The notes under the pieces are model-generated. The model made no database searches. It was given only the letters and a program-made list of their open reading frames with translations, and was not told where the DNA came from. Below, in pieces: positions 18,814-33,343 of a stretch of DNA of 64,000 nt; positions within the stretch are counted from its first letter, which is position 1, and the number at the start of each line of letters is the position of its first letter. Source of the stretch: Gammaproteobacteria bacterium (GTDB taxonomy: Bacteria; Pseudomonadota; Gammaproteobacteria; Burkholderiales; Burkholderiaceae_B); the NCBI GenBank assembly GCA_018815245.1, contig JAHIXK010000001.1:1-64000 (forward strand), written 5' to 3'. A program made the position numbers and the translations under genes.

Positions 18814-20103
18814 ATGCGAAAAATATTGCTAACGCTGGCTGCGACCGCGTTGCTGCCCAGTGCCGCCATGGCTCAGGGCAACACCCCCGAATACACCAGC
18901 AATGGGCTTAATTCCCCATCCGGGCAAGCCAGCTTGCCGCGAACAACAAACCTTACTTTGAACACCGCACTTGAAAGGGCCTATGCGGCAAACCCTGAAC
19001 TGGCAGCGGCCCGAAATGCGCTGCTGGCACAAGACGGCACCATACGCCAAGCTGAAACCCGCCCCAACCCCGAATTACAGGCCCTGGTTGAAGACACGCG
19101 AAGTGCAACCCGCACCAGCACCCTGCAACTGAACCAGCGCATTGAACTGGGCGGAAAGCGTTCTGCACGAATTGATGCAGCCGAGCGCGGCAAGAACCTT
19201 GCTGAAGCTGACCTTGCCATGGTGCGGGCCACCCTGCACACCGAAGTCACCTCTGCGTTTTACGACACGCTGGTTGCACAGGAACGTGTGCGGCTTGCCC
19301 AATCTTCCATCGACCTGGCACAAAACGCCCAGCGCGCTGCACAAAAAAGGGTTGAAGCAGGCAAGGTATCGCCTGTCGAGGCCACCAAAGCGGGCATTGC
19401 ATTGGCTGGCGCACGCGTGGATTATGTACGCGCTGAAAGTGCGCTGAAATCGTCTAAAAAGCGTTTGGCCACCGCCATGGGAGAATCCCAGGTCGGTTTT
19501 GAAACCGCTGAAGGCAATCTTGAAAACCTGCCCGAGCTGCCCGCCATCGAGACACTGGAAGACAGGTTGCAGCAATCGCCTGCATACCGGAAAGCCCAAA
19601 TTGAAGTGGACCGCCGCAAGGCCATTAGCGAGGTTGAACGCAGCAAAGGCGTACCCGATGTGACGGTGAGCCTTGGTGGGCGAAAAAATCAGGAACTTGG
19701 CTTGAACCAGGCCATTTTTGGGGTATCCATTCCCATCCCTGTTTTTGACCGCAACCAGGGCAACTTGCTTGAATCACTGCGACGCGCTGACCAGGCCAAA
19801 GATGAACTGACAGCAACGCAATACCGCTTGTCTCGCGATTTACAAGCCGCATACGAAAACCTGAGCGCGTCCCGCGAGGAATTCCTGGCCTTGCGTGACA
19901 GCATTTTGCCCAGTGCAGAAAGCGCCTACAACGCTGCAAGCAAGGGTTTCGAGATGGGCAAGTTCAGTTTTCTGGAAGTGCTGGACGCACAACGCACCCT
20001 GTTTGATGCCATGGCGCAAAGCCAGCAATCGCTCGCCCAATCCCACCGGTATGCCGCCGAACTGCAAGGGATTCTTGGGCAAACACCAGCCAATATTCAG
20101 TAG
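18814..20103 (+). CDS. czcC: CzcC outer-membrane factor
   Basis: A 429-residue TolC-family protein with a signal peptide ending AMAQ, two coiled-coil repeats and the conserved AANPELAAARN and VSIPIPVFDRNQGNLLE blocks of CzcC/CusC proteins. It forms the outer-membrane exit duct for the CzcBA pump. The ATG has a GGAG site 8 nt upstream. It lies 91 bp after czcI and 12 bp before czcB, in one operon. Confidence 0.93.
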   Translation: MRKILLTLAATALLPSAAMAQGNTPEYTSNGLNSPSGQASLPRTTNLTLNTALERAYAANPELAAARNALLAQDGTIRQAETRPNPELQALVEDTRSATRTSTLQLNQRIELGGKRSARIDAAERGKNLAEADLAMVRATLHTEVTSAFYDTLVAQERVRLAQSSIDLAQNAQRAAQKRVEAGKVSPVEATKAGIALAGARVDYVRAESALKSSKKRLATAMGESQVGFETAEGNLENLPELPAIETLEDRLQQSPAYRKAQIEVDRRKAISEVERSKGVPDVTVSLGGRKNQELGLNQAIFGVSIPIPVFDRNQGNLLESLRRADQAKDELTATQYRLSRDLQAAYENLSASREEFLALRDSILPSAESAYNAASKGFEMGKFSFLEVLDAQRTLFDAMAQSQQSLAQSHRYAAELQGILGQTPANIQ

Positions 20104-20115
20104 GACCACTTAATC

Positions 20116-24848
<4,733 letters not shown>

Positions 24849-24857
24849 GTTACCAAC

Positions 24858-25214
24858 ATGGGCTGGATTATTTTGAAGTACCTCACCACCGCAGGCCTGG
24901 TGGTTCTGATTTCCGAGGTGGCCAAGCGCAGCGACAAGCTGGGCGCGTTGATCGCAGCGTTGCCCATGGTCACTGTGCTGACGCTGATTTGGCTTGCCAT
25001 TGAAAAAGCACCACAGGAAAAAATTGCGAACCACGCCTACCTGACGTTTTGGTATGTACTACCTACCCTGCCCATGTTTTTGGCCTTCCCCTGGCTGTTA
25101 CCCAGGGTGGGGTTTCTGATGTCACTGGCAGGCAGCGCCTTGCTAACGCTACTTTGCTTTGCAATGACAGTGAAAATTGCTGCGGGTTTTGGTGTTCAAC
25201 TTTGGTTTAAATAA
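24858..25214 (+). CDS. DUF3147 small membrane protein
   Basis: A 118-residue protein with four hydrophobic helices and the DUF3147 features LKYLTTAGLVVLISEVAKRSD and GALIAALPMVTVLTLIW. The family is uncharacterised and often sits in czc clusters. It lies 9 bp after czcA and 13 bp before czcD, so it is part of the operon and probably an accessory to divalent cation efflux. Confidence 0.85.
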   Translation: MGWIILKYLTTAGLVVLISEVAKRSDKLGALIAALPMVTVLTLIWLAIEKAPQEKIANHAYLTFWYVLPTLPMFLAFPWLLPRVGFLMSLAGSALLTLLCFAMTVKIAAGFGVQLWFK

Positions 25215-25227
25215 GGGAGTAAGTTGT

Positions 25228-26160
25228 ATGGGTGCAGGACATTCACATGACGTGAAAGTTGAGGGATATGAAAAGCCATTGTGGATTGCTTTGATATTGA
25301 CCGCCAGCTTCATGGTGGCCGAAGTTGTTGGGGGCATATTGACCAATAGCCTGGCTTTAATCTCTGATGCAGCGCACATGTTCACCGACTCGGCGGCATT
25401 GGCTATTTCCCTGCTGGCAATCCAGATTGGTAAAAAAGCAGCGGATAAAAAACGTACATTTGGATACCACCGCTTTGAAATCCTGGCGGCGGCTTTCAAT
25501 GCCATTCTGCTTTTTGGAGTGGCCATCTATATTCTTGTTGAAGCATTCCTGCGAATTTCGAATCCACCAGATATTCAATCCAAGCTGATGCTGATCATCG
25601 CTTCCCTGGGCCTGCTTGTGAATCTGATTGCCATGAAACTTCTAAGCCAGTCAAAAGATGACAGCTTGAACGTCAAAGGTGCCTACCTTGAAGTGTGGAG
25701 CGACATGCTGGGTTCAGTGGGCGTGATAGTTGGTGCTTTGTTGATTCGATGGACAGGCTGGGGCTGGATTGATTCTGTGATTGCGGTAGGCATTGGCCTA
25801 TGGGTGCTGCCACGTGCCTGGGCCCTGTTAAAACAAAGCACACATATTTTGCTGGAGGGCACGCCAGAACATTTGAACATCGACGAGATCAGGCAGGCAC
25901 TGTCAAGCCACTGGGGTGTGGGCAGCATTCATGATTTGCATGTGTGGTCCATTTCCAGTGGTAAATCCAGCTTGTCAGTTCATGTTGTATGCCAGCACCG
26001 GGAGGTGGATTGGACTGATTTGCTTCAACAAATGCGCACCATGCTGGCAAACCGGTTTGACTTGCACCACACCACGATTCAGCTTGAGGCTACACCGTGT
26101 AGCGATGCAAGTGGAGAACACAGCTACACCGGAGAACCAGCAAGCACAAAACATCACTAA
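25228..26160 (+). CDS. czcD: CzcD cation diffusion facilitator
   Basis: A 310-residue CDF antiporter with six TM helices. The Zn-site HD pairs are visible as NSLALISDAAHMFTDSAAL in helix 2 and VKGAYLEVWSDMLGSVGV in helix 5, followed by a cytoplasmic C-terminal domain (HDLHVWSISSGKSSLSVHVV). The N-terminus is His-rich (GAGHSHD). It exports Zn, Cd or Co to the periplasm for CzcCBA. The ATG at 25228 follows GGGAG; an open frame back to 25177 overlaps the DUF3147 gene. Confidence 0.94.
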   Translation: MGAGHSHDVKVEGYEKPLWIALILTASFMVAEVVGGILTNSLALISDAAHMFTDSAALAISLLAIQIGKKAADKKRTFGYHRFEILAAAFNAILLFGVAIYILVEAFLRISNPPDIQSKLMLIIASLGLLVNLIAMKLLSQSKDDSLNVKGAYLEVWSDMLGSVGVIVGALLIRWTGWGWIDSVIAVGIGLWVLPRAWALLKQSTHILLEGTPEHLNIDEIRQALSSHWGVGSIHDLHVWSISSGKSSLSVHVVCQHREVDWTDLLQQMRTMLANRFDLHHTTIQLEATPCSDASGEHSYTGEPASTKHH

Positions 26161-26221
26161 TGTGCGCCTAAGTGTCACTGCATAACATTCATGCACCGTG
26201 ACACACCAAAGGGGAATCAAC

Positions 26222-27001
26222 ATGAACAACGGTACTCAACCCGGCATCGGGAAATTTTTACTGAACAAGGTGCCTGAAGTCACCTTGTTGTTCTGGCTCG
26301 TCAAGATGATGTCAACGACCGTGGGTGAAACTGCGGCAGACTTTTTAAACTTCAATTTGAGCTTTGGATTAACGGCTACCTCAGTGGTGGTGGCCGTTCT
26401 CACTGCGATTGCTTTGGGCGTGCAACTTCGGACCAAACGTTACGCCCCCTCGGTATACTGGTTAAGCATTGTGCTGATCAGCGTACTGGGCACCTTGATC
26501 ACCGATCACCTAACCGACAACCTGGGTATGCCATTGATGGCTTCAACTGCCGCTTTCTCGCTGGCTCTTGCCCTCGTGTTTGCCTTGTGGCATCGCCGTG
26601 AAGGTACGCTGTCCATTCACCACATTGATACACCTGCCAGAGAATGGTTTTACTGGCTCGCGATTCTGGTTACCTTTGCTTTGGGCACGGCTTCGGGCGA
26701 CTGGTTCGCAGAGGGTTTGAACTTGGGTTACGCCAATTCCACATTGGTGTTTGGTGCCTTGATTGCAATGATTGCAATTGCCCGTTTTCGATTCAAGATG
26801 AATGCGGTGTGGGCCTTCTGGCTTAGCTACATTCTTACGAGGCCATTGGGCGCATCCTTTGGCGATTGGTTATCGCAACCAGCCGACAATGGCGGGTTGG
26901 GCTTGGGCACCACACAAACAAGCCTTGTATTTTTAACCCTGATCGTGTGCAGTGTGACCTGTTTAGCGTATCAAAATAAAAAACTCATCCGTTCAAAGTA
27001 A
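26222..27001 (+). CDS. COG4705 (DUF347-repeat) membrane protein
   Basis: A 259-residue protein with about eight TM helices arranged as repeats of a short motif: KVPEVTLLFWLVK...TTVGET, TLITDHLTDNLGM, ALGTASGDWFAEGLNLGY and TRPLGASFGDWL. The repeated T-x-G-x-x-x-x-D pattern defines DUF347/COG4705 proteins, which are uncharacterised. The acidic residues in the membrane and the place after czcD suggest cation transport, but this is inference. The ATG follows AAAGGGG. A paralogue is at 33344-34117. Confidence 0.85.
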   Translation: MNNGTQPGIGKFLLNKVPEVTLLFWLVKMMSTTVGETAADFLNFNLSFGLTATSVVVAVLTAIALGVQLRTKRYAPSVYWLSIVLISVLGTLITDHLTDNLGMPLMASTAAFSLALALVFALWHRREGTLSIHHIDTPAREWFYWLAILVTFALGTASGDWFAEGLNLGYANSTLVFGALIAMIAIARFRFKMNAVWAFWLSYILTRPLGASFGDWLSQPADNGGLGLGTTQTSLVFLTLIVCSVTCLAYQNKKLIRSK

Positions 27002-27104
27002 GCTGCGTAGCCTAATTCAGAGCTAAGTTTTCCTGCGCATGATGAAGCCATTCCGGTTGGTATTCAACTGGTTCATTGTTGTCACTCTTGAAAGGAACGA
27101 GACC

Positions 27105-28571
27105 ATGACTTCTTCATACTCAAACAGCAAACGCCCCTCACGCCTGATGTTGGCCTTGATTGCCGCAGGCATGTTGGGCGGGGCAAGTGCCAGCTACTTC
27201 AATGGCACCCCGGCAACGGCAGCTACACCCCTGCTAGATAAACAGGGACAAGCGCAAACTCAAAATACCACACTGCCCGACTTTGCCCAGATTGCACAGC
27301 GTTACGGCGACACGGTGGTGAACATTAGTGTTCGGGGAATCAAGCAAAATGTAGCGCAAGCCGGTGTATCGCCAAACGATCCCATGTTCGACTTCTTCAA
27401 GCAGTTTCCCAATCCCAACGGTCCGGATAGCGGCCCAGTACCCACCTACGGGCAAGGCTCCGGATTCATTGTGTCCCCAGATGGTCTGATCCTGACCAAC
27501 GCGCATGTGGTTCGGGATGCTTCCGAAGTGGTGGTCAAGCTGAACAACCGCAAGGAGTATGAAGCCAAGTTGTTGGGCAGCGACTCAAGAACCGACATTG
27601 CGGTATTGAAAATCGACGCCAAGAACCTGCCTAGTGCCCCATTGGGCAACCCGGATGCGCTTCAGGTCGGCGAATGGGTTCTGGCCATTGGATCCCCTTT
27701 CGGCTTCGAGAACAGCGTAACAGCCGGCGTGGTCAGTGCCAAACGCCGTTCACTTCCCGAAGACAGCTTTGTACCATTCATCCAGACTGATGTAGCAGTG
27801 AATCCGGGGAACTCAGGCGGCCCGCTTTTCAATTCCAAAGGTGAAGTGGTTGGCATCAACGCGCAGATCTTCAGCCAAACCGGTGGCTACCAAGGTTTGT
27901 CTTTTGCCATACCAATCGATCTTGCCAACAAAATCAAGGCCGAGATTGTGGCCACGGGACAGGCAAGCCACGCCCGCTTGGGTGTTGCAGTTCAAGAGGT
28001 CAACCAGAGCCTTGCAGATTCTTTCAAACTGGACAAGCCCGAAGGTGCGCTGATTTCCAGCGTCGACCCAACAAGCCCGGCGGAACAAGCCGGCTTGCAG
28101 TCTGGCGACATTATTTTGCGGGCCGATGGTAAACCTATTGTGGCCTCCGGTGATTTGCCCGCCTTAATTGGTGCTGCCAAGCCCGGTCAGAAAATGACGC
28201 TTGAAATTTGGCGGCAAGGTGAAGTCCTGAAACGAACCGCTCAACTTGGTAATATCGAGAAAGATGTGGTGATAAGTGCCCAGAAAACAGATGCTGTTGG
28301 CGAAGGCCGCCTTGGCCTCGCACTGCGGCCCTTGCAGCCCGATGAACAGCAGCAGGCTCAGGTGCAAAACGGCATGCTGATTGAGCAGGTGCGCGGTGCA
28401 GCAGCCATGGCAGGCGTACAGCGGGGCGACGTGCTGATCGGGATCAACGGGGTTCGTGTAAACAACATTGAGCAGGTTCAAGACACGATGAAACAGGCCA
28501 AAAAATCAGTGGCTCTGCTGGTTCAGCGCAATGGACGAAAAATTTTCCTGCCTGTGAGGATTATTGGTTGA
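27105..28571 (+). CDS. periplasmic serine protease/chaperone of the HtrA (DegP) family
   Basis: A 488-residue HtrA protein: an N-terminal signal or anchor, a trypsin-like domain with the triad His134 (TNAHVV), Asp164 (RTDIAVL) and Ser237 (NPGNSGGP), then two PDZ domains. It degrades or refolds damaged envelope proteins, useful under metal stress. The ATG at 27105 has an AAGGA site. It is 103 bp after the COG4705 gene and convergent with the histidine kinase gene, leaving only 11 bp between the stops. Confidence 0.94.
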   Translation: MTSSYSNSKRPSRLMLALIAAGMLGGASASYFNGTPATAATPLLDKQGQAQTQNTTLPDFAQIAQRYGDTVVNISVRGIKQNVAQAGVSPNDPMFDFFKQFPNPNGPDSGPVPTYGQGSGFIVSPDGLILTNAHVVRDASEVVVKLNNRKEYEAKLLGSDSRTDIAVLKIDAKNLPSAPLGNPDALQVGEWVLAIGSPFGFENSVTAGVVSAKRRSLPEDSFVPFIQTDVAVNPGNSGGPLFNSKGEVVGINAQIFSQTGGYQGLSFAIPIDLANKIKAEIVATGQASHARLGVAVQEVNQSLADSFKLDKPEGALISSVDPTSPAEQAGLQSGDIILRADGKPIVASGDLPALIGAAKPGQKMTLEIWRQGEVLKRTAQLGNIEKDVVISAQKTDAVGEGRLGLALRPLQPDEQQQAQVQNGMLIEQVRGAAAMAGVQRGDVLIGINGVRVNNIEQVQDTMKQAKKSVALLVQRNGRKIFLPVRIIG

Positions 28572-28582
28572 TTAAAACAGGA

Positions 28583-29908
28583 TCAGGACTTGGGGTGTTT
28601 GCTGAAATACACCTTCACCACAAGTCCTGTTGAAAATCTGCTTGAGTCCAGCAATTCAATTTTTCCCCCCAACCCGTCCACTAAGCCTTTCACAATCGCA
28701 AGGCCCAAGCCCGAACCGGTTTGCTCAAGACCGGATACTCGGAAGAATGGGTCGAACACCCGCTGGCGATCCGCCTGCGCAATGCCGGACCCATTGTCTT
28801 CTACGGTGAAAACCACCCAGTCCGGTTCGTGATGAATTCCCAGATCAACCATGCCGCCTGTTCTGCCATACCGAATAGCGTTGTCCACAAGGTTACGAAC
28901 AATCAGCAGCACTTCCGTTTCTTCCGCATGCACAAGGGCATCTTGTGTGTCCTCGTCCATGCCCAAATCGACACCCTTGGCCTGGGCCAAAGGCATAGCG
29001 TCCTCTAGCACATGGGTGCACACTCCGAGCAAGGAAATAGGGCCACGCTCCACAACCGGGTTGCTCTGTGCCCGGGCCATGCTGAGCAACTGGCCCAACA
29101 GGCGCCTGCTTCGCTCAATGCCCTTTTGCAAACGGACGGCTCGCTCACGCGCTTCGGGATTCAAATCGCAGGCACTCAAACGCTCGGCCTGCAATGACAG
29201 CGCCGCGATGGGCGAACGCAATTCATGCGCTGCATCGGCCAGGAACCGCTGCTGGTTTTGTACTGACTGTGCAACCCGCACAAACAGCCGATTGATGGCA
29301 TGAACAAAAGGCTGAATTTCCCGTGGCAAGTTTTCTTCCGGCACCGCGTGCAACTCCAGATCCCCACGAGAATCGATCTCTTGGGCCAACACACCAATTG
29401 GCAGGAATATTTTTCGCACCAGCCAGGTCACCACCAAAAGAAGAATGGGTACCAAAATCAGCAATGGCAACAGCGTGCGAATCGCGCTGTCATTTGCAAT
29501 TTCATCGCGTAACTCCGTTTTCTGGAGAATGGCGATTCGCGCAGTGTCTGGCAAGGTTCTAATGAACGCGCGATATTTTTTTCCCGATTGATCAAGCGTG
29601 TGCAAACCATCCACTAAGCCAAACAAAACCGGATCTGAAAACGGATTCAGGTTGAGGATGAGCAGGTCAGAATCTGTATCACTTCCGCGGTTGCCATTCA
29701 CCAGAATAATTTCATCTGCTGAGGGAACGTGATCAATCAGCGAAGCAGTCTGCCTAAGACTTTCGTCTTGCAGTTCATGGGCTTCATCAAATGCAAACAA
29801 GAATGATAACGCCCCGGTAACCACTGCCACCAGCAGAATGGCCGCCGACAGGTACACCGACAACCAGAATTGAATTGACCTGTTTAATTGCTTTTTTGAA
29901 CCATCCAA
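28583..29908 (-). CDS. QseC/PmrB-type sensor histidine kinase
   Basis: A 441-residue kinase with two TM helices, a short periplasmic domain, the H-box DAAHELRSPIAAL and ATPase motifs (RNLVDNAIRYG, VEDNGSGI, GSGLGLAIV). No ATG fits the start; a TTG at 29908 with GAGGGG upstream begins just before the first TM helix and overlaps the regulator gene by 25 bp, which implies translational coupling. Its stimulus is unknown. The nearby EptA-type enzyme makes a PmrB-like role attractive but unproven. Confidence 0.88.
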   Translation of the reverse strand: MDGSKKQLNRSIQFWLSVYLSAAILLVAVVTGALSFLFAFDEAHELQDESLRQTASLIDHVPSADEIILVNGNRGSDTDSDLLILNLNPFSDPVLFGLVDGLHTLDQSGKKYRAFIRTLPDTARIAILQKTELRDEIANDSAIRTLLPLLILVPILLLVVTWLVRKIFLPIGVLAQEIDSRGDLELHAVPEENLPREIQPFVHAINRLFVRVAQSVQNQQRFLADAAHELRSPIAALSLQAERLSACDLNPEARERAVRLQKGIERSRRLLGQLLSMARAQSNPVVERGPISLLGVCTHVLEDAMPLAQAKGVDLGMDEDTQDALVHAEETEVLLIVRNLVDNAIRYGRTGGMVDLGIHHEPDWVVFTVEDNGSGIAQADRQRVFDPFFRVSGLEQTGSGLGLAIVKGLVDGLGGKIELLDSSRFSTGLVVKVYFSKHPKS

Positions 29909-30549
29909 CCCACACCCCTCACATTCTTGATTGAATCGGCACCCAGTTTTTTGCGCAAGGCATGAATCAAAAACTCGATGGCATTGCTTTCCACTTCTTC
30001 ACCCCAACCATACACGCGGTCTTCAAGATCAGCTCGGGACAGTATGGCACCCGGGCGAATCAGCAATGCGTGCAACAAGGCATATTCCCGATTACTCAGT
30101 TGCACCGGCTCGAGGTCAACCCGCCAGGCCTGTCGGGTTGAGGGATCCAGATTCAATATCCCATTGCCCAACACTGGCGCAGCGCCGCCCGACTTGCGGC
30201 GCACAACTGCACGGATTCTGGCAAACAGTTCGGCCATTTCAAAGGGCTTTAAAAGGTAATCGTCTGCGCCATGATCCAGGCCCTGAATGCGGTCAGACAA
30301 CTGGTCGCGGGCAGATACAATCAGCGCAGGAATTGGATTGTTGCTGGCTCGAATGGCTTTCAGCACATCCATACCATCGCGCTGCGGCAAACCAAGATCC
30401 AACAACAACAAGTCATAGTGCTGGGTTTTCAGGGCACTGAGTGCGGTTTCACCATTCTTGACCCAATCCACGGCGTAGGAAGCATCTTTTAATGCATCCT
30501 GCACTTCTTCTCCAATCATGGGATCGTCTTCAACCAGTAGCACGCGCAT
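29884..30549 (-). CDS. QseB/PmrA-type response regulator
   Basis: A 221-residue OmpR-family regulator: acidic residues EDD near the start, phospho-Asp in LLLDLGLPQRDG, Lys of LLKPFEM, and a winged-helix domain ending NVRGVGWMVQ. It overlaps the kinase gene by 25 bp and the MFS gene upstream by 20 bp, so the three are in one transcript. Targets are unknown; the eptA-like gene at 35601 is a candidate by analogy with PmrA. Confidence 0.9.
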   Translation of the reverse strand: MRVLLVEDDPMIGEEVQDALKDASYAVDWVKNGETALSALKTQHYDLLLLDLGLPQRDGMDVLKAIRASNNPIPALIVSARDQLSDRIQGLDHGADDYLLKPFEMAELFARIRAVVRRKSGGAAPVLGNGILNLDPSTRQAWRVDLEPVQLSNREYALLHALLIRPGAILSRADLEDRVYGWGEEVESNAIEFLIHALRKKLGADSIKNVRGVGWMVQKSN

Positions 30550-31732
30550 TGGAGTTTTCCTTGTTCATAACAATCAACACCATGGCAGCAGCGGCAAAAA
30601 AAGCCCCTGCATAAAACGGGAACGCTGCACCCCAGCTGTCCCAAAGCCAGCCCGCCAACACACTGGCGACCAATGTAGTTAGTCCGCCGACAAGACTAAA
30701 GACTCCAAATGCCGTGCCTCTTAAACCCGCTGGTGCGGTTGCTGCAACCATGGTGGAAAGCAGCCCCTGGGTAATACCCATGTGCAGGCCCCACAACAGA
30801 ATACCGGGCAACAAGGCCTGCCAGGATTCACCCAAGGCCAAAAACAAGTCAGCTACAACCAATGCTGCCAAGCCTAGAAACAGCAACCTGGTATGTGAGA
30901 TTCGATCTGAAAGTTTTCCAAATGGATACGCTGACAAAGCAAAAACCAAATTCATGACAATCAACACAAGCGGAGCCCATGTCACAGACAAGCCAGCTTG
31001 TTGAACACGCAACACGAGAAATGCCTCGCTGAACCTGGCCAGCGCAAAAGCGCCGCCAATGCCGACAACCCACCAATAGTCCCGCCCCAGACTTCGAAAC
31101 GTGCGCCAATTGATGGGGGCTCTCGCACCTCTTTCACTTGCTTTCTCGGGCTCTGCCACACCAAAGTACAGCAAGGCCACAGCAAGCACAGCCGGAATAA
31201 CCGCCACCCAGAACACGGCCCGGAAATCATTGGCCCACAACAGCATCAACCCAACGGCCAGCAAGGGGCCAGAAAATGCGCCCACAGTATCCAGTGATTG
31301 CCTTAAGCCATATGCGGCCCCGCGTGCTTCGGGGCGGACCAAGTCAGCGACCAGTGCATCTCGAGGCGCACCGCGAATGCCTTTGCCTACCCGGTCAACA
31401 AAGCGAGCCCCAAACACCATTCCGGTGCTGCCCGCCATTGCAAAAAAAGGTTTGCTGATGGCACCAAGGCCATATCCAAATACAGCCAAAGCCTTGCGTT
31501 TCCCCAAATAATCGCTCAATGCACCTGAAAACACTTTGACCACCATGGTGGTCGATTCGGCCACACCTTCAATCACGCCGACCAACAAGGCGCTGGCCCC
31601 CATCACGGTTACCAAATAGACCGGTAACAGGCTATGAATCATTTCCGAAGAAATATCCATCAACAAGCTGACAAAACCCAATACCCAAACGCCGCGAGGA
31701 ATGACTGAAGTGGTGGCCGAATTGAATTGCAT
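30530..31732 (-). CDS. MFS transporter
   Basis: A 400-residue major facilitator with 12 predicted TM helices. The family motif between helices 2 and 3 is SDYLGKRKAL and the strongly conserved loop DRVGKGIRGAPRDALVADL is present. Proteins with this loop are often annotated as drug or metabolite exporters, but the substrate is not known. Its tail overlaps the response regulator start, linking it to the two-component system. Confidence 0.85.
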   Translation of the reverse strand: MQFNSATTSVIPRGVWVLGFVSLLMDISSEMIHSLLPVYLVTVMGASALLVGVIEGVAESTTMVVKVFSGALSDYLGKRKALAVFGYGLGAISKPFFAMAGSTGMVFGARFVDRVGKGIRGAPRDALVADLVRPEARGAAYGLRQSLDTVGAFSGPLLAVGLMLLWANDFRAVFWVAVIPAVLAVALLYFGVAEPEKASERGARAPINWRTFRSLGRDYWWVVGIGGAFALARFSEAFLVLRVQQAGLSVTWAPLVLIVMNLVFALSAYPFGKLSDRISHTRLLFLGLAALVVADLFLALGESWQALLPGILLWGLHMGITQGLLSTMVAATAPAGLRGTAFGVFSLVGGLTTLVASVLAGWLWDSWGAAFPFYAGAFFAAAAMVLIVMNKENSNARATG

Positions 31733-31825
31733 AGATCACGTTTGTTTGTGTTCCGGAAGGTGCCAATATGCCATGGCTTGCAAAGCGCCGGGCATGGTTT
31801 TGTTGCCATACCCGACTATTGCACA

Positions 31826-32167
31826 TCAATCGTCGTCATCCTCGCCATCGGCCTGATCCAGTTTCGATGACAAAACCTTGGCGCTGGCAGCATCCACTTT
31901 AACGTCGTACACCTTGTGGTCTGCGGTAACCACTTCGACATCATAAACCGGACCGCCCGAGGTCTGTTGCTCAAGCTCCACCTGAACAGCTTTACCCCCT
32001 GCATGCTGTTCCGCTGCCGCAATGGCCTGAATCAATGTAACCTTTGCTTTTGAAAACAAAGCCACTGCATCGTTCGGTGGTGGTTCCTTGCTGGCGTATG
32101 CAAGGCTTCCCCCGGCAATCGCGCTTGCGGTTACAATCAGGGCGGTAAATAATTTTCTCTGTTTCAT
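31826..32167 (-). CDS. periplasmic PepSY-domain protein
   Basis: A 113-residue exported protein: signal peptide ending LAYA, one PepSY domain (LIQAIAAAEQHAGGKAVQVELE, YDVEVVTADHKVYDVKVDA) and an acidic DGEDDDD tail. PepSY proteins often accompany two-component systems or metal and heme functions. The ATG at 32167 opens the signal; upstream in-frame sequence lacks one. It precedes the MFS gene by 93 bp on the same strand. Confidence 0.83.
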   Translation of the reverse strand: MKQRKLFTALIVTASAIAGGSLAYASKEPPPNDAVALFSKAKVTLIQAIAAAEQHAGGKAVQVELEQQTSGGPVYDVEVVTADHKVYDVKVDAASAKVLSSKLDQADGEDDDD

Positions 32168-32269
32168 GATTTCACTCCGTGGTTGAAAGTCAATCAAGCG
32201 GGTTTGCTTGCGACAGTTCCCACTTTGCCCATGCAAACTTAGCGCAACATTAGTTCATTCATCCAAAAC

Positions 32270-33313
32270 ATGACACCCTCGAACTTTTCACAATCCGCCC
32301 ACGAGTTTTCATTAAGCAGGGTACTGATCGTTGTTGTATGGATTTGTGCCGCATGGTTCTCGGTGCTTGCGTTGCACCTTACACCGGCCGTTTTCGCGAT
32401 CTTGATCACTTATGGGGCCACTACACGTTTGGCACATCGTCTGAAAGCTTGGCTGCCAGCGCTTCGTCACGTTGAGGCAATCGCTTTGTTGCTGGTTTTG
32501 TCAGCCATTGCTCTGGGTTTGGGTGCCTCACTGGAATATCTGCTGGAATCGGGTTCAGCCAACGTGGGCGTGCCTGCGGTGCTTGAACGTTTGTCTAAGG
32601 TACTTGATCAGTTGCGCCTTGCCCTGCCTGCCGCCTTGTCGGCTCATGTGCCCGCTTCAATTGACGGGGTTCGTGCCGCAGCGGCTGCCTGGCTTCAAAA
32701 TCATGCTAGTCAGCTTCAAACCTGGGGAGGGCACACTCTTCGCGGTGTGGGCTATGTACTCGCAGGCACCGTGATTGGGGCCTTGTTAAGCATTCAACTG
32801 AACCGATCAACCGGTAAGGTGAGCAGCAAACACCTGCCACGCTTGCTTCGCCTGCGCTTTGACGAACTGATTGAAAGTTTCACTCACATTGTGTTTGCAC
32901 AATTCAAAATATCCGCAATCAACACTTTGGCCACTGCCATTTTCCTGCTGGGTGTGCTGCCCACTTTGGGTACACCCATCCCCTTGGCAGGTACTTTGGT
33001 CAGCATCACATTTGTGGCGGGCATGATTCCGATTGTGGGTAATCTGGTGTCAAACACAATCATTGTTGCAATCGCCTTGAGCCAATCATTGACCATGGCA
33101 ATTTTGGCGTTCATATGGCTGGTGGCGATTCACAAGGTTGAGTATTTTTTGAATGCGCACATCATTGGTTCAAGTATCCGTTCCAAAGCTTGGGAACTGT
33201 TGCTGGCCATGCTAGTAATGGAAGCACTGTTCGGGTTGGCTGGCCTAGTTACTGCACCCGTGCTGTATGCACAAATCAAGCACGGTTTGTACAGCCAGGG
33301 CTGGCTGGATTAA
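32270..33313 (+). CDS. AI-2E family (PerM-like) permease
   Basis: A 347-residue protein with the eight-helix layout of the AI-2E transporter/PerM family. The conserved late block FVAGMIPIVGNLVSNTIIV and the loop HKVEYFLNAHIIGSSIRSKAWELL are visible. Substrates in this family differ and include Na+/H+ exchange and signal molecule export; none can be assigned here. The start has no strong ribosome site. Another member begins at 63047. Confidence 0.85.
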   Translation: MTPSNFSQSAHEFSLSRVLIVVVWICAAWFSVLALHLTPAVFAILITYGATTRLAHRLKAWLPALRHVEAIALLLVLSAIALGLGASLEYLLESGSANVGVPAVLERLSKVLDQLRLALPAALSAHVPASIDGVRAAAAAWLQNHASQLQTWGGHTLRGVGYVLAGTVIGALLSIQLNRSTGKVSSKHLPRLLRLRFDELIESFTHIVFAQFKISAINTLATAIFLLGVLPTLGTPIPLAGTLVSITFVAGMIPIVGNLVSNTIIVAIALSQSLTMAILAFIWLVAIHKVEYFLNAHIIGSSIRSKAWELLLAMLVMEALFGLAGLVTAPVLYAQIKHGLYSQGWLD

Positions 33314-33343
33314 GCCTCAATGCCAGCCCGGCACAGTTTAAGG